DNA of 64,000 nucleotides from NCBI RefSeq assembly GCF_003254565.1, contig NZ_QJRI01000171.1, forward strand, positions 62,001-126,000. The letters are read 5' to 3'. This document shows positions 33,225 through 42,915 of this stretch, one piece after another. Each line of letters begins with the position of its first letter. Positions within the stretch are counted from its first letter, which is position 1. The stretch is from Flavobacterium nitrogenifigens. Lineage in GTDB: Bacteria; Bacteroidota; Bacteroidia; Flavobacteriales; Flavobacteriaceae. Both the position numbers and the translations under genes were made by a program. A model generated the notes under the pieces. That model did not search any database. It saw only the letters and a program-made list of their open reading frames with translations, and had not been told where the DNA came from.

Positions 33225-36047
33225 ATGCCAAGTTCAATCAAACATACCGCCTTAAAAGTTTTAAAAATTACTGGAATTACGATTGTGGTGATTTTGTTTT
33301 TGCTGTTTATTATTCCGTTGCTATTTCCTGGAAAAATCGCTTCGGAAGTGAAGAAAATTGCCAACGAGCGACTGGATACAAAATTGGAATTTACCAAATC
33401 TAAACTTTCGTTCTTCACACATTTCCCTTCATTAACGGTAGCTTTAGATGATTTGTCTTTAACAGGTTCTAAACCTTTCAATAATGATACTTTGTTAAAA
33501 GCAGATCAGGTTGCTTTTGGAATAGATATTAAGAGATTGCTTTTTGACAATGAAGTAAAGATCAATAAACTTTATGTTTCTGATGCCTCAATAAATATAA
33601 TGGTCAACGAAAAAGGTCAGGCAAATTATAACATTTATGTCGCCCCAGAAGACAAAGACAAAAAAGAAGATTCGAATGCTCCCGAAGAAGGAACTGCAAT
33701 TCGACTAGAGCGTATTGATCTACAAAACTGCCATGTAAAATATAATGATCGTTCGGCAAAGATTCTGATTGATGCAAAAGGCTTTAATTATATCGGAAAA
33801 GGAAATCTAAGCGACGATATTTTTGACCTTGCAACCGATGCCAAAATTGATAATCTGGATTTCTTTTATGATCGAACAGGCTATTTGAGAAGAAAAAAAG
33901 TCAGTGCCGATTTAATTACCCGAATCAATACGCATGCCCTTACCTTTATTCTTCAAAAAAATGAACTTCATATCAATAAACTGCCTTTAAAATTTACTGG
34001 TTTATTTTCCATTTTAAGAGACGGATATAAAATCAATATTAAAGCAGCTTCAGAAAATACAACGGTTAAAGATTTATTGTCTGTAATGCCACCAGAATAT
34101 TTAACCTGGCTAGAAAGAACAGAAATTTCGGGAAGAAGTGATTTACTGCTTACTTTCAAAGGAGATTATAACGTTCAGAAAAAACAAAAACCAAATTTAG
34201 CTTTCAATTTAAAAATTAATGAAGGTTCGGTAAATTATAAAAATGCGCCAGTTCCTTTAACCGATTTTAAAATGGATTTGAATGCGATGCTTCCGTCTCT
34301 TGATACTGAGCAATTGCTGGTTAATCTAAGAACCTTGAAATTTAAAGTGGGCGAAAAAGATTACTTTAATGCTTATCTGCATAGCAAAGGTTTAAGCGAA
34401 ATGTCGATTAATGCAAGCGTGAAAGGTGCTTTGGATCTTGCTGTTGTTGATGCCGCGCTAGGATTGGAAAATATAGATTTAAAAGGAATTCTAAAAACCA
34501 ATATTCAGGCAAAAGGGCTTTTTAGCACTTCAAAAAAACTGTTCCCAAAAACTATTGGCGGAATTTCACTGCGAAATGGTTGGCTTAAAACAAAATATTA
34601 TCCAAATCCTATTACTAATATCACTTTTATAGCCAATATGCTTAATAAAGCGGGAACGTATCAAGATTTGATTGTTGCTGTGGCACCTGCATCTTTTGTT
34701 TTTGAAGGAAATCCTGTTTATGTCAATGCCACATTATCAGATTTTAGCGATTTAGCTTATAATGCCAAAATTAAAGGCGAACTGAATGTGGGTAGAATTT
34801 ATCAGGTATTCTCACAAAAAGGTTTGGATTTAACAGGTTATGCTAAAGCTGATCTTTCTTTAAAAGGAAAACAAAGTTACGCCACAACTGGTCAGTACAA
34901 TAAATTGGATAATAAAGGAACATTACTGCTAAAAAACATAAAAGCAACTTCAGAATTGTTCCCGAAAGCTTTCTTTATCAAAGAAGGACATTTCCGTTTT
35001 CAGAACGAAAAAATGTGGTTTGAAAAGTTTAATGCTTCCTACGGAAAATCGGATTTTGATATTAATGGTTATCTGCTCAATACCATCAATTATTTCTTAG
35101 AATCAAAAGGAACTTTGAGCGGTAATTTTAACTTAAAATCAAAATTGATTAATGTGGACGAATTTATGGCGCTTGAAGAAGGCGAAAATAAAGATCGTAA
35201 CCTCGAAGTAGAATATGCCAAAGAAGATCATCCTAAAATGAGCGGTGTTGTTATTATTCCGAAAAACTTAAATGTCAGTTTAAATGCAAATGCAGACAAA
35301 ATAGAGTACAATAAATTGATATTTAACAAATTAAACGGAAAAATAGGAATAAAAAAAGAAGGATTTTACTTAGAAAATGTTACCTTTAGTATTATTGACT
35401 GTGTTTTAGGTATTAATGCATTGTATAAAGACGAGTCTCCGACCTCGGCACATTATGATGCTCATTTTACGGCTAAAGACTTTGATGTTCAGAGAGCTTA
35501 CAAAGAAATTCCGATGTTTCATGACATGGTTTCTGCAGCCGAAAAAGCACACGGAATAATCTCTGTTGACTACAACGTAAAGGGAGATTTGAACGGCAAT
35601 ATGGGACCCATTTATGAATCTATGCAAGGTGGCGGAACCATTAATTTACGCGATGTGAAAATTAAAGGACTGAAACTTTTTGACGGAATCAGTTCTAAAA
35701 CGGGACAAAGCGGTTTGAATAATCCTGATATGAAAGGAATTGAAATTAAATCGACAATAGACAAGAATCTTATAAATATTGAGCCATTTACCTTTAGTGT
35801 GGCCAGTTTTAGGCCAACGATTAAAGGAACTACAAGCTTTGACGGACTTTTGGATTTAAGAATGCGTTTAGGACTTCCGCTTTTCGGAATCATTGGTTTT
35901 CCGATTGTAATTACTGGAACGCACGAAGCTCCAAAAATTAAAATATTCAGCAAAACAGGACAAGAAATCAATCCCGCTGTCTATGACGAAAAAAACAATA
36001 AAGTTATTCGAGAAGAAAAAGTAAGCAAACCCAAAACAAAGAAATAA
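33225..36047 (+). CDS. AsmA-family (bridge-like) envelope protein
   Basis: A 940-residue protein with one N-terminal membrane helix (about 14-38) and a long beta-rich body. The N-terminal AsmA domain includes KIASEVKKIANERLDTKLEFTKSKLSFFTHFPSLTVALDDLSL. The C-terminal AsmA-like region contains DNKGTLLLKNIKATSELFPK, FTAKDFDVQRAYKEIPMF, GNMGPIYESMQGGGTINLRD and LRMRLGLPLFGI. AsmA/TamB/YhdP-like proteins carry phospholipids across the periplasm. Its place one gene after an Mla set suggests it bridges the inner membrane complex to the outer membrane, which is an inference. Confidence 0.92.
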   Translation: MPSSIKHTALKVLKITGITIVVILFLLFIIPLLFPGKIASEVKKIANERLDTKLEFTKSKLSFFTHFPSLTVALDDLSLTGSKPFNNDTLLKADQVAFGIDIKRLLFDNEVKINKLYVSDASINIMVNEKGQANYNIYVAPEDKDKKEDSNAPEEGTAIRLERIDLQNCHVKYNDRSAKILIDAKGFNYIGKGNLSDDIFDLATDAKIDNLDFFYDRTGYLRRKKVSADLITRINTHALTFILQKNELHINKLPLKFTGLFSILRDGYKINIKAASENTTVKDLLSVMPPEYLTWLERTEISGRSDLLLTFKGDYNVQKKQKPNLAFNLKINEGSVNYKNAPVPLTDFKMDLNAMLPSLDTEQLLVNLRTLKFKVGEKDYFNAYLHSKGLSEMSINASVKGALDLAVVDAALGLENIDLKGILKTNIQAKGLFSTSKKLFPKTIGGISLRNGWLKTKYYPNPITNITFIANMLNKAGTYQDLIVAVAPASFVFEGNPVYVNATLSDFSDLAYNAKIKGELNVGRIYQVFSQKGLDLTGYAKADLSLKGKQSYATTGQYNKLDNKGTLLLKNIKATSELFPKAFFIKEGHFRFQNEKMWFEKFNASYGKSDFDINGYLLNTINYFLESKGTLSGNFNLKSKLINVDEFMALEEGENKDRNLEVEYAKEDHPKMSGVVIIPKNLNVSLNANADKIEYNKLIFNKLNGKIGIKKEGFYLENVTFSIIDCVLGINALYKDESPTSAHYDAHFTAKDFDVQRAYKEIPMFHDMVSAAEKAHGIISVDYNVKGDLNGNMGPIYESMQGGGTINLRDVKIKGLKLFDGISSKTGQSGLNNPDMKGIEIKSTIDKNLINIEPFTFSVASFRPTIKGTTSFDGLLDLRMRLGLPLFGIIGFPIVITGTHEAPKIKIFSKTGQEINPAVYDEKNNKVIREEKVSKPKTKK

Positions 36048-36562
36048 TGAATTCTCAATCTCAACATAAAAGCAGTGCATTCGAAAAGTTTGCTACAAAA
36101 GTTTCAAAAGCTGCAGGAAGTACTCCAGCTTTTATTGGTGCCTTTCTTCTTGTTGTGGTCTGGGCTGCTTCTGGACCTATTTTCGATTATTCAGAAACCT
36201 GGCAGTTGGTCATCAATACAGGAACTACAATTATTACTTTTTTAATGGTTTTTTTAATTCAAAAAGCACAAAATAAAGATTCGCTTGCCATTCAGTTAAA
36301 ACTAAATGAACTCGTGGCATCAAATGAACAGTCGAGTAACAGTCTTGTCGATATTGAAAGCATGACTGAAGAAGAAATGATCATTATCCAGAAATACTAT
36401 CATCATTTAAGCCAATTGGCAAAAAAAGACCTAAGCATAAGAACCTCACATTCAATTGCTGAGGCAAATGAACTTCATAATCGAAAAAAAGAAAAAAATA
36501 TAAAACCAGATAACATCAAAAAAACTACCAAAAACACCTCTAAAAAAATAACCAAAAAATGA
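36047..36562 (+). CDS. Low-affinity iron permease-like small membrane protein
   Basis: A 171-residue protein with two membrane helices (about 30-50 and 58-80). It contains GSTPAFIGAFLLVVVWAASGP and TIITFLMVFLIQKAQNKDSLAIQLKLNEL, which match the PF04120 (low-affinity iron permease/DUF) family. Iron transport is not firmly established for that family. The C-terminal 50 residues are basic and Lys/Asn/Thr-rich. Its start overlaps the stop of the AsmA gene by one base and its end overlaps the next gene, so it is part of the same transcript. Confidence 0.8.
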   Translation: MNSQSQHKSSAFEKFATKVSKAAGSTPAFIGAFLLVVVWAASGPIFDYSETWQLVINTGTTIITFLMVFLIQKAQNKDSLAIQLKLNELVASNEQSSNSLVDIESMTEEEMIIIQKYYHHLSQLAKKDLSIRTSHSIAEANELHNRKKEKNIKPDNIKKTTKNTSKKITKK

Positions 36563-37758
36563 AATTGAGCTCTACCGAAACCTATTGGCCATTAAAAAAT
36601 GCCATAAAACAAAGTTACCCTTCCATAGATTCCGATCTTACCGCCGACATTTTAATAATTGGCGGTGGCATTACAGGCGCTTTAACCGCTTATAAATTAC
36701 TAAACGAAGGAAAAAAAATTGTTCTTGTAGACCGTCGCGATGTCTGTGGCGGAAGCACTTCTGGAAGTACCGCTTTACTGCAGTACGAAATTGATGTTCC
36801 ATTGCATCAGCTCATCAAACTTCGTGGCACAAGATGTGCCGTAGACAGTTATCAAAATGGAAAAAAAGCCATTTTTGATTTGAGAAGTATCATCGATGAA
36901 GTCGGTTGCGATTGTGGTTTTGAATTCAAAAAAAGCATTCATTTTACTACTTTAAAAAAGGATGTGCCTTATTTAAAAAATGAATTTAAAGCTAGAAAAC
37001 AGCATGGTTTTGAAATCAGCTGGCTGGGCAGATCAGAATTGCAAAAAATGGGATTGAATGCCATTGCAGGAATAGAATCTAAAACGGCGGCAGTTATGGA
37101 CCCTTTCAAACTAGCAAGCGATCTTCTATTTCATTGCCATGAAAAAGGCATGCCTATTTTTGATCGTACGAATATTGCTTCCATACAGCATCAAAAAGGT
37201 AAAATTATTGCCACTACAGGCTCAAAACATGTTATTACGGCCGACCATATTATTCATTGCACAGGCTACGAAAGCACAGAAACGCTAAAAGAGAAGGTTG
37301 TCGATTTAAAAAGCACTTACGTAATTACTTCTGAAAGTCAGCCCGATCTTCCAGAAAACTTCAGGCATTCTATATTTTGGGATACAGCTTCTCCTTACCA
37401 CTATATAAGAACTACAGAAGATAATCGCATTATAATGGGCGGCGGAGATGAAGATTTTAAAGACACCAATAAACGCGATAAGTTACTGCCTAAAAAAGAA
37501 CAATATCTTTTAAAACAATTTTACAAACGATTTCCCGATTTAGATTTTAAAATTGACTATTCCTGGGCAGGAACTTTCGGTGAAACTAAAGATGGTCTTC
37601 CCTACTTCGGAAAACCAAATCCGAGGAAAAACGAACATTACATTCTAGGCTTCGGTGGAAACGGAATTACCTTCAGCGTTCTCGCAATGAATTCTGTCCT
37701 AGATTCACTTCACAACAAAAAAAATACAGATTTGGAGTATTATCGATTTGGAAGGTGA
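36559..37758 (+). CDS. FAD-dependent oxidoreductase (DAO family)
   Basis: A 399-residue DAO-type flavoprotein. The Rossmann motif ADILIIGGGITGALTAYKLL (about 28-48) binds FAD, followed by VLVDRRDVCGGSTSGSTALL. The middle has a substrate domain. The C-terminal HYILGFGGNGITFSVLAMN completes the FAD site. Homologues are often called amino-acid oxidase or glycine/sarcosine oxidase; the substrate is unknown. The gene overlaps its predecessor by four bases. The link with lipid transport upstream is positional only. Confidence 0.9.
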   Translation: MKLSSTETYWPLKNAIKQSYPSIDSDLTADILIIGGGITGALTAYKLLNEGKKIVLVDRRDVCGGSTSGSTALLQYEIDVPLHQLIKLRGTRCAVDSYQNGKKAIFDLRSIIDEVGCDCGFEFKKSIHFTTLKKDVPYLKNEFKARKQHGFEISWLGRSELQKMGLNAIAGIESKTAAVMDPFKLASDLLFHCHEKGMPIFDRTNIASIQHQKGKIIATTGSKHVITADHIIHCTGYESTETLKEKVVDLKSTYVITSESQPDLPENFRHSIFWDTASPYHYIRTTEDNRIIMGGGDEDFKDTNKRDKLLPKKEQYLLKQFYKRFPDLDFKIDYSWAGTFGETKDGLPYFGKPNPRKNEHYILGFGGNGITFSVLAMNSVLDSLHNKKNTDLEYYRFGR

Positions 37759-37767
37759 TTTTTTTTA

Positions 37768-37892
37768 GGTGCAAAGGTTCAAAGTGACATAGTTACAAAG
37801 TTTTCAATCTTTGTCCTATTTTCTTTGAACCTTTACAAACTAATAAACTTTAAGGCTTTGCACCTTTGAGCCTCTGAACCTTTGAACCTTTC
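37768..37892. repeat. Hairpin of the ggttcaaagtgac family
   Basis: The left part reads ggtgcaaaggttcaaag and the right part has ctttgcacctttgagcc and tgaacctttgaaccttt, complementary over long stretches. It sits between the convergent ends of the FAD oxidoreductase and the MarR-GNAT gene. Confidence 0.75.
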
Positions 37893-38843
37893 CTAAAGAA
37901 CCAGCTCCATCTGAATATTACATCTTTTATAAGGCGTTTCTAAGCCAAAAACTTTTTCGAAACCTAATTTATAATATAGATTTATGGCGGGTTTTAAGAT
38001 CGTGTTACTTTCTAAATATATTTTCTTGGCACCAAGTTCTTTTGCTTTCTCAGCAATTGCTTTTCCTAAAAGCCAGCCAATACTTTTTCCTTGTGCTTTT
38101 GGAGAAACGGCCATTTTTGCCATCTCAAAATCATATTCAGAATTATTCATTTTAATTAAAGCACAAACTCCAACAGGTTCATTTTCATACAAAGCCACCA
38201 GAATTTTTCCACCCTTTTTCAAAATATATTCTTCAGGATTGTCCAATGCTTTATAATCAGCTTCTTCCATTTCAAAATAAGTCGAAATCCATTCTACGTT
38301 CAGCGCTCTAAAAGCTTCCTGATACTCTGGCTTATAGTCAACTATTTTTACGTCTTTACTTTCTCTCTTTTTCTTTTGTTCGCTAACTCTTTTAATTAAA
38401 GATTTTTGCTCCAATAAAAATTCCCATTCTTCCAATGCTGCCCACAGATTATGTTTGCTTTCAGCAATTATTCCTTCAATTGCAACATCAATATCTTCCA
38501 ACTGCTGTTTGATTTTCTTCGAAATCAAAATTCCTTTTTCGGTAAGAACAACATTATTCTTTCTTTTATCCTCTGTTTTTGCGCTTTCTTCAATTAGTCC
38601 AGCAGCAATCATTTCCTGAATAATTTTACTGACAGAAGGCTGCGAATGCCCAATCTCATTAGCAATTTCCGTAATGGTTATTTCACGTTCTTCAGCCAAT
38701 GTATAAAATACAGGGAACCATTTCGGCACAAAATCAACTCCATACAATTCATATATTTTCGCAGCATCATCCGTAACAACAGCAGTCATTAAACGTAAAC
38801 GGCTTCCTAGTGCCGATTTTCCAACTTTATCAAAAAATTCCAT
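37893..38843 (-). CDS. MarR-GNAT fusion regulator/acetyltransferase
   Basis: A 316-residue fusion. Residues 1-150 are a MarR-type winged helix (REITITEIANEIGHSQPSVSKIIQEM near 53-78; KTEDKRKNNVVLTEKGI as the wing). Residues about 165-316 are a GNAT domain (VSPKAQGKSIGWLLGKAIAEKAKELGAKKIYLES with the Q-x-x-G-x-G/A-like loop and NLYYKLGFEKV at the end). Fusions of this kind are widespread and are usually thought to regulate and modify within one protein. Target genes and substrate are unknown. It runs away from its own start at 38843 beside a GTTATAT-rich spacer. Confidence 0.92.
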   Translation of the reverse strand: MEFFDKVGKSALGSRLRLMTAVVTDDAAKIYELYGVDFVPKWFPVFYTLAEEREITITEIANEIGHSQPSVSKIIQEMIAAGLIEESAKTEDKRKNNVVLTEKGILISKKIKQQLEDIDVAIEGIIAESKHNLWAALEEWEFLLEQKSLIKRVSEQKKKRESKDVKIVDYKPEYQEAFRALNVEWISTYFEMEEADYKALDNPEEYILKKGGKILVALYENEPVGVCALIKMNNSEYDFEMAKMAVSPKAQGKSIGWLLGKAIAEKAKELGAKKIYLESNTILKPAINLYYKLGFEKVFGLETPYKRCNIQMELVL

Positions 38844-38917
38844 AACAAATAATTAATTATATAACTAGTTATGCAAATGTATAAAAAAATCTTTTTGCAA
38901 AAGTTTTTTTTGGGTAC

Positions 38918-39068
38918 AAAGTTTCAAAGTTGCAGAGGTTCAAAGTTTTTCTTCAAAAAAAGACTAAGATTTATGAATCTTAGTCTTTAAATATATATTG
39001 CTTAATAGCTAACTACATTACTCTACTAAAAAAACTTTTACACCTTTGTAACTCTGTACCTTTGCACC
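38918..39068. repeat. Hairpin repeat enclosing a terminator
   Basis: The outer arms are gggtacaaagtttcaaagttgcagagg and the complementary acctttgtaactctgtacc. The inner part is the perfect stem AAAGACTAAGATT (38959-38971) with AATCTTAGTCTTT (38976-38988), flanked by A and T runs. On the minus strand it would terminate the AraC gene. Confidence 0.75.
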
Positions 39069-39072
39069 TCAA

Positions 39073-40098
39073 TTATGCAGTAATTGCTAGAGAATTCAAA
39101 TTAAACTTATACTCTTTTGGACTGCAGTTAAATTTTTGTTTGAAAATTTTAGAGAAATAACTTCTGCTTGTAAAACCAATGCAATACACGATTTCAGAAA
39201 TATTTAGATCTGAGGTTCTAATCAGGATTTCAGCTTTTAGAACTCTCATGTGCGTAATGTAATCATTGACTGTGCGATTGTGAATCATTTTGAAGCCTTC
39301 CTGAAGTTTGTTTGGAGAAAGACCCGACTTTTTACTCAAAGATTTAATTGAAAAAGCTTCTTCTGGATTTGATTTTATAAATTCAGAAAGATCTTTTACT
39401 TCTTCCAACTCCCTTACCGTCAATCCGTTTGCTTCGTTTGCAAAAGCATGTAAATCGTCTGAATGCTGTTGAATTTCCATGGCCAAAATAATTCTCATAA
39501 TTCCTTCTTTCAGTAAATTTCTAACAATTCCGCTTTGAGTAATCGAATTAAGCTGTTCGATTTTCTCTGCAATCTGCAAATTATAAGATCCGATATAAAA
39601 GAAATCTGCAACCTGATTATTCTCAAAAAAAGTATCTTTTACTTGCTGGTTTAAAGAATGTGTCTGACTCGTAGCATCAATCTGAGTTCCTACAATAATT
39701 AAAGTCAGTTTTGTTTTTTTTCCTTTTTCAAAAAATAAAACATTATCCTCATTGTTTTTTGATGTTACAATGGCCGTCTGAAAAGTTTTCAGTTTTCGTT
39801 CTTCTCCATTCAATCCAAAACTATGCGAAAGATTTCCTTTAGAACAATAAGCAAAATAAATTGGCGAGGATTTTACATTTAGAATGTCCAACCTAACATC
39901 TGTAGAAAATGTCATATCAAACTGAACGTAGGAGATATTGTCTGCAAATGAAGCCCCAATAATAGAACCTTCAGCAAAACTATTTTCTACTGCAAGTGTA
40001 TATTCCTCTAAATCAAAAATCACCTTTCCGCCAAAACTTGCTTGAAGTTCATCAAATATATTTTGAGTTTTTTCTGTATTTATAGTAACTACTTTCAT
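39073..40098 (-). CDS. AraC-family transcriptional regulator
   Basis: A 341-residue regulator. The N-terminal 190 residues are a beta-rich sensor half, as in YbtA/RhaS-like members. The double helix-turn-helix is at about 235-338: EAFSIKSLSKKSGLSPNKLQEGFK, then LRTSDLNISEIVYCIGFTSRSYFSKIFKQKFNCSPKEYK-like sequence, the canonical AraC signature. It transcribes away from the DNA glycosylase gene at 40271, and the intergenic region contains no clear consensus box. The ligand is unknown. A terminator lies at 38959-38988. Confidence 0.92.
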   Translation of the reverse strand: MKVVTINTEKTQNIFDELQASFGGKVIFDLEEYTLAVENSFAEGSIIGASFADNISYVQFDMTFSTDVRLDILNVKSSPIYFAYCSKGNLSHSFGLNGEERKLKTFQTAIVTSKNNEDNVLFFEKGKKTKLTLIIVGTQIDATSQTHSLNQQVKDTFFENNQVADFFYIGSYNLQIAEKIEQLNSITQSGIVRNLLKEGIMRIILAMEIQQHSDDLHAFANEANGLTVRELEEVKDLSEFIKSNPEEAFSIKSLSKKSGLSPNKLQEGFKMIHNRTVNDYITHMRVLKAEILIRTSDLNISEIVYCIGFTSRSYFSKIFKQKFNCSPKEYKFNLNSLAITA

Positions 40099-40270
40099 GG
40101 TTCTCCGGATTTAAAATTATAATTTGCTAAACAGATTATTTCTAGAAATCTGAAAATCAAAGTTCGTTTAAAGACAGACCAAAAGTGTTATATAATTTTT
40201 TGGTTTTGTTTTATAATTCCTTATAAATGGTTATTTTAACCTATATCACAACTCTTTTAAGAAAGTAAGT

Positions 40271-40756
40271 ATGAAAAGTTTTTATTTTGCTCCTATTAGT
40301 TCTCCCAACTCTAAAATTCTAATTTTAGGCACAATGCCTGGAACAAAATCTTTAGAACTCAACCAATATTACGGCCATAACCAGAATAATTTTTGGAAAT
40401 TTCTGTTTCAGATCTTGGGAGAGGAATTCTCAAATGATTACGAAATACGAAAAAGCTTATTAATTAAAAACGGCATCGCACTCTGGGATGTCTTACAATT
40501 TTGCGATCGTGTTGGAAGCTTGGATAGCGCTATAAAGAATGAAATCGCAAATGATTTTGAAAATTTCTTAGAAACTCATCCTCAAATAGAAAACATTCTT
40601 TTTAACGGACAGAAAGCTGCTGCGTTTTTTAAAAAGTATGTTCATTTAAAAAAAGAATATAAAACATTCACACTTCCATCGACAAGTCCTGCCAATGCTA
40701 GTAAGGCTTTTCAAGATAAATTAAACGAATGGAACGTCATTAAAACCTTATTATAA
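40271..40756 (+). CDS. DNA-deoxyinosine glycosylase (UDG family 6)
   Basis: A 161-residue member of the uracil-DNA glycosylase fold. Motif 1 is ILGTMPGTKSL (about 17-27), the next block YYGHNQNNFWKFLF supplies the Asn-containing pocket characteristic of family 6, and the C-terminal loop is LPSTSPANAS. Family 6 removes hypoxanthine from DNA, so the role is base-excision repair of deaminated adenine in the cytoplasm. The length is typical. It stands alone between an AraC gene and an intergenic stretch. Confidence 0.9.
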   Translation: MKSFYFAPISSPNSKILILGTMPGTKSLELNQYYGHNQNNFWKFLFQILGEEFSNDYEIRKSLLIKNGIALWDVLQFCDRVGSLDSAIKNEIANDFENFLETHPQIENILFNGQKAAAFFKKYVHLKKEYKTFTLPSTSPANASKAFQDKLNEWNVIKTLL

Positions 40757-40996
40757 AATCCAATATTTTATATAATTAAAATGCAAATATTGGAATCATG
40801 TAACTTTTTCCGTTTAAAGTATAACAAAAAACAACTGCTCTCGATCTAATTTTACTTCAAAGAAAAATAAGCCATACTGAAGATTTGATTAGCGAAATGA
40901 AAAGGCTTTCTTCTTATTAAAATTTACAAAGCAAACTGTAAAAAGTTTAGTCTATAAAGAGAACATTGGTTATGTTAGTTTATTTTTGGGAAAAAG

Positions 40997-41026
40997 CTAC
41001 TCTATAGAAATATAGAGTAGTTTTGT
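40997..41026 (+). terminator. Hairpin with T-run before the 41057 gene
   Basis: CTACTCTATA (40997-41006) pairs perfectly with TATAGAGTAG (41011-41020), followed by TTTTGTTTTT. It is 240 bases after the glycosylase and only about 31 bases before the next start, so it could be a late terminator or an attenuator. The rest of 40757-40996 is AT-rich and holds nothing I can support. Confidence 0.6.
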
Positions 41027-41056
41027 TTTTATAGGCTGCCATTTAAAGATAAAAAC

Positions 41057-41491
41057 ATGAAAATCCAGACATATTATAATCATATACGGTTTTACACCCC
41101 ACACCATTTTATCTATTATCCTGTTTTAATTTTATTCTTAATTGCAAGCATTTATTTGAGTATTACAACAGAAGATCATTTAATATGGGCATTTATCAGC
41201 GTAGCTTTTGTATTTCTTTTTGCACTGGCTTATATGTTGCGCCAGCACTATGCGCTAACGCTACAAAACAGAATCGTGCGCTTAGAAATGCGTTATCGTT
41301 ATTTTACTTTAACAGGCAAAAGATTCGAAGAATTTGAATACAAACTTACAGACGATCAAATATTTGCACTTCGCTTTGCGCCAGATAACGAATTGATTCC
41401 GCTTATAGAAGATGTTTTAAAAAACAATCTAACCGGAGATGCTATCAAAAAAGCAATTGTACACTGGAAAGCAGATTACCATAGGGTATAG
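41057..41491 (+). CDS. DUF6526-family membrane protein
   Basis: A 144-residue protein with two hydrophobic helices (about 18-36 and 42-60). Its soluble C-terminal part contains HYALTLQNRIVRLEMRYRYFTLTGKRFEEFE and QIFALRFAPDNELIPLIEDVLKNNLTGDAIKKAIVHW, the pattern of DUF6526. Function is unknown, though the conserved Arg-rich C-terminal part suggests a cytoplasmic role. It is a single gene following a strong hairpin. The DNA after it (41492-41570) holds an aattccaa/ttggaatt-type degenerate repeat. Confidence 0.8.
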   Translation: MKIQTYYNHIRFYTPHHFIYYPVLILFLIASIYLSITTEDHLIWAFISVAFVFLFALAYMLRQHYALTLQNRIVRLEMRYRYFTLTGKRFEEFEYKLTDDQIFALRFAPDNELIPLIEDVLKNNLTGDAIKKAIVHWKADYHRV

Positions 41492-41570
41492 TAAAAATCA
41501 AATTCCAAATTCCAATAACAATTTTCAATTATTTTTTGATTTTTGAATTTGACATTGAAATTTGACATTG

Positions 41571-42737
41571 TTATTGAACTTTTTTCTTATTGAAAAGGAT
41601 ATAAAACAAAAACAGTACAATCCAAACCGCAACAATCACAGCAAAATAAATTGCAATAATATTTGGGTGCAAGTAATTAGGTTCGTAAAACAGCTTATTT
41701 AAAGTTTTAAATTTTTCTGTTAAAGCTTTTCTATCAAAAGTATTTCTAATTCCGTTAAGCGGTTCATCTTTATTATCTCTATAATGGTATACATCTTGAG
41801 TTAACAGCTTCGGAATCACGTTTGTTTCTATATTGTATTTCTTTAAGATCGTGTCCAATTTCTGAAAAGTATACGTTAATGAATCTTTTTTAGAATTGTA
41901 AAGTAATTTATAACGATCTACAGCTGCCTGATACCTCTGTTTATCAACAGAATCTCCTTGAACCGGACTGAATAAAGATTTGTTTTCCAAGAAAATACAG
42001 ATATCACTTTCATGTTCTGGACGCACTTGTGCACCTTTAAAAATAATTTCTGTGCTGTCTCCTAAAACTGTTTTTGAGATAATTCTTTTATGTAATTCTT
42101 CCTTATCAAAACCAAGAATATCAAAAATACTATCTGCTTTATTTGCAGTTTTATCAAAAGTACTTGTCAGCGCTTTTATGGTATCAATGCTGTAATAGCT
42201 AGTTTCAGTGATCGCATATTCGCCTGGCACAATTGTATCTTCTTGTTGAATTACAGGATAAGGCTTTGGATATAAAATATTCTCATAATTGAATAATTTC
42301 TCAGAACTATACGAAGTATATCCATACAAAAACGGATTTAAAACATTCAGCAGTTTTTTGTCATTATTAAAATCATTTTCAGACAACTCTGTTTTCAGTT
42401 TGGCATTCATTCCGAAACTATAACTAATGAAAAACGAAAAAGTCAAAAACGAAATCAACAGCAGATAAACAGCAATTTTAAAAAGATTGCCACCTTTATA
42501 ATTTTCTCTCGAATGGTTGCGAATCAGAAAAATCAAAAAGAGGAGTAAAAACAATCCGCTTACGAAAAAGTGCGAAATCGAAACGTCATCATAAAATTTA
42601 AAACGGTAAAATTCAGTGTAGATATCAATGTTTTTAAGCCCTTCAAAAGTAAAATAACCATATAAAAAGTAAGCTAAATGAATTAAAGCTAGTACAATAA
42701 TAGATTTTATGAAATAACGTTTTAGATTTTTAGTCAT
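41571..42737 (-). CDS. Unknown four-TM membrane protein with a large extracytoplasmic loop
   Basis: A 388-residue protein that I do not recognise. Helices are at about 12-29, 52-72, 86-108 and 360-383. The 250 residues between the third and fourth helices form an extracytoplasmic domain with many charged residues and TIVPGEYAITETSYYSIDTIKAL-like beta and helical stretches. There is no signal peptide other than the first helix. It is on the minus strand, downstream of the MATE gene, with a hairpin and terminator between them, so it is probably transcribed on its own. Confidence 0.7.
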   Translation of the reverse strand: MTKNLKRYFIKSIIVLALIHLAYFLYGYFTFEGLKNIDIYTEFYRFKFYDDVSISHFFVSGLFLLLFLIFLIRNHSRENYKGGNLFKIAVYLLLISFLTFSFFISYSFGMNAKLKTELSENDFNNDKKLLNVLNPFLYGYTSYSSEKLFNYENILYPKPYPVIQQEDTIVPGEYAITETSYYSIDTIKALTSTFDKTANKADSIFDILGFDKEELHKRIISKTVLGDSTEIIFKGAQVRPEHESDICIFLENKSLFSPVQGDSVDKQRYQAAVDRYKLLYNSKKDSLTYTFQKLDTILKKYNIETNVIPKLLTQDVYHYRDNKDEPLNGIRNTFDRKALTEKFKTLNKLFYEPNYLHPNIIAIYFAVIVAVWIVLFLFYILFNKKKVQ

Positions 42738-42745
42738 TTTAAAAA

Positions 42746-42914
42746 GGTTCTAAGGTTCTGAGGCACTAAGGTGCTAAGTTTTTAGTTGTAAAGTTTGAAA
42801 GATACTGAAATTTTATTTCAACGTTAGCAATAAAATGTAAGAAAAATAAAAAAGACGCACATCTGTGCGTCTTTAAAAAACCTTAGTACCTTAGTATCTT
42901 AGCAACTCAGAACC
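42746..42914. repeat. Hairpin repeat with an internal terminator (MATE gene)
   Basis: Arms built of aggttctgaggcac/taaggtgctaag units (42747-42785) pair with accttagtaccttagtatcttag-type units (42880-42914). Inside is the terminator AAAGACGCACA (42851-42861) with TGTGCGTCTTT (42864-42874). Its flanking A-run on the plus strand gives a T-run on the minus strand, so it terminates the MATE gene. Confidence 0.8.
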
Positions 42915-42915
42915 T

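Noticed and set aside
40757..40996. Remnant of a gene in the gap after the glycosylase
   Set aside because: Short frames there (for example ending MKRLSSY) lack support and match nothing I recognise.
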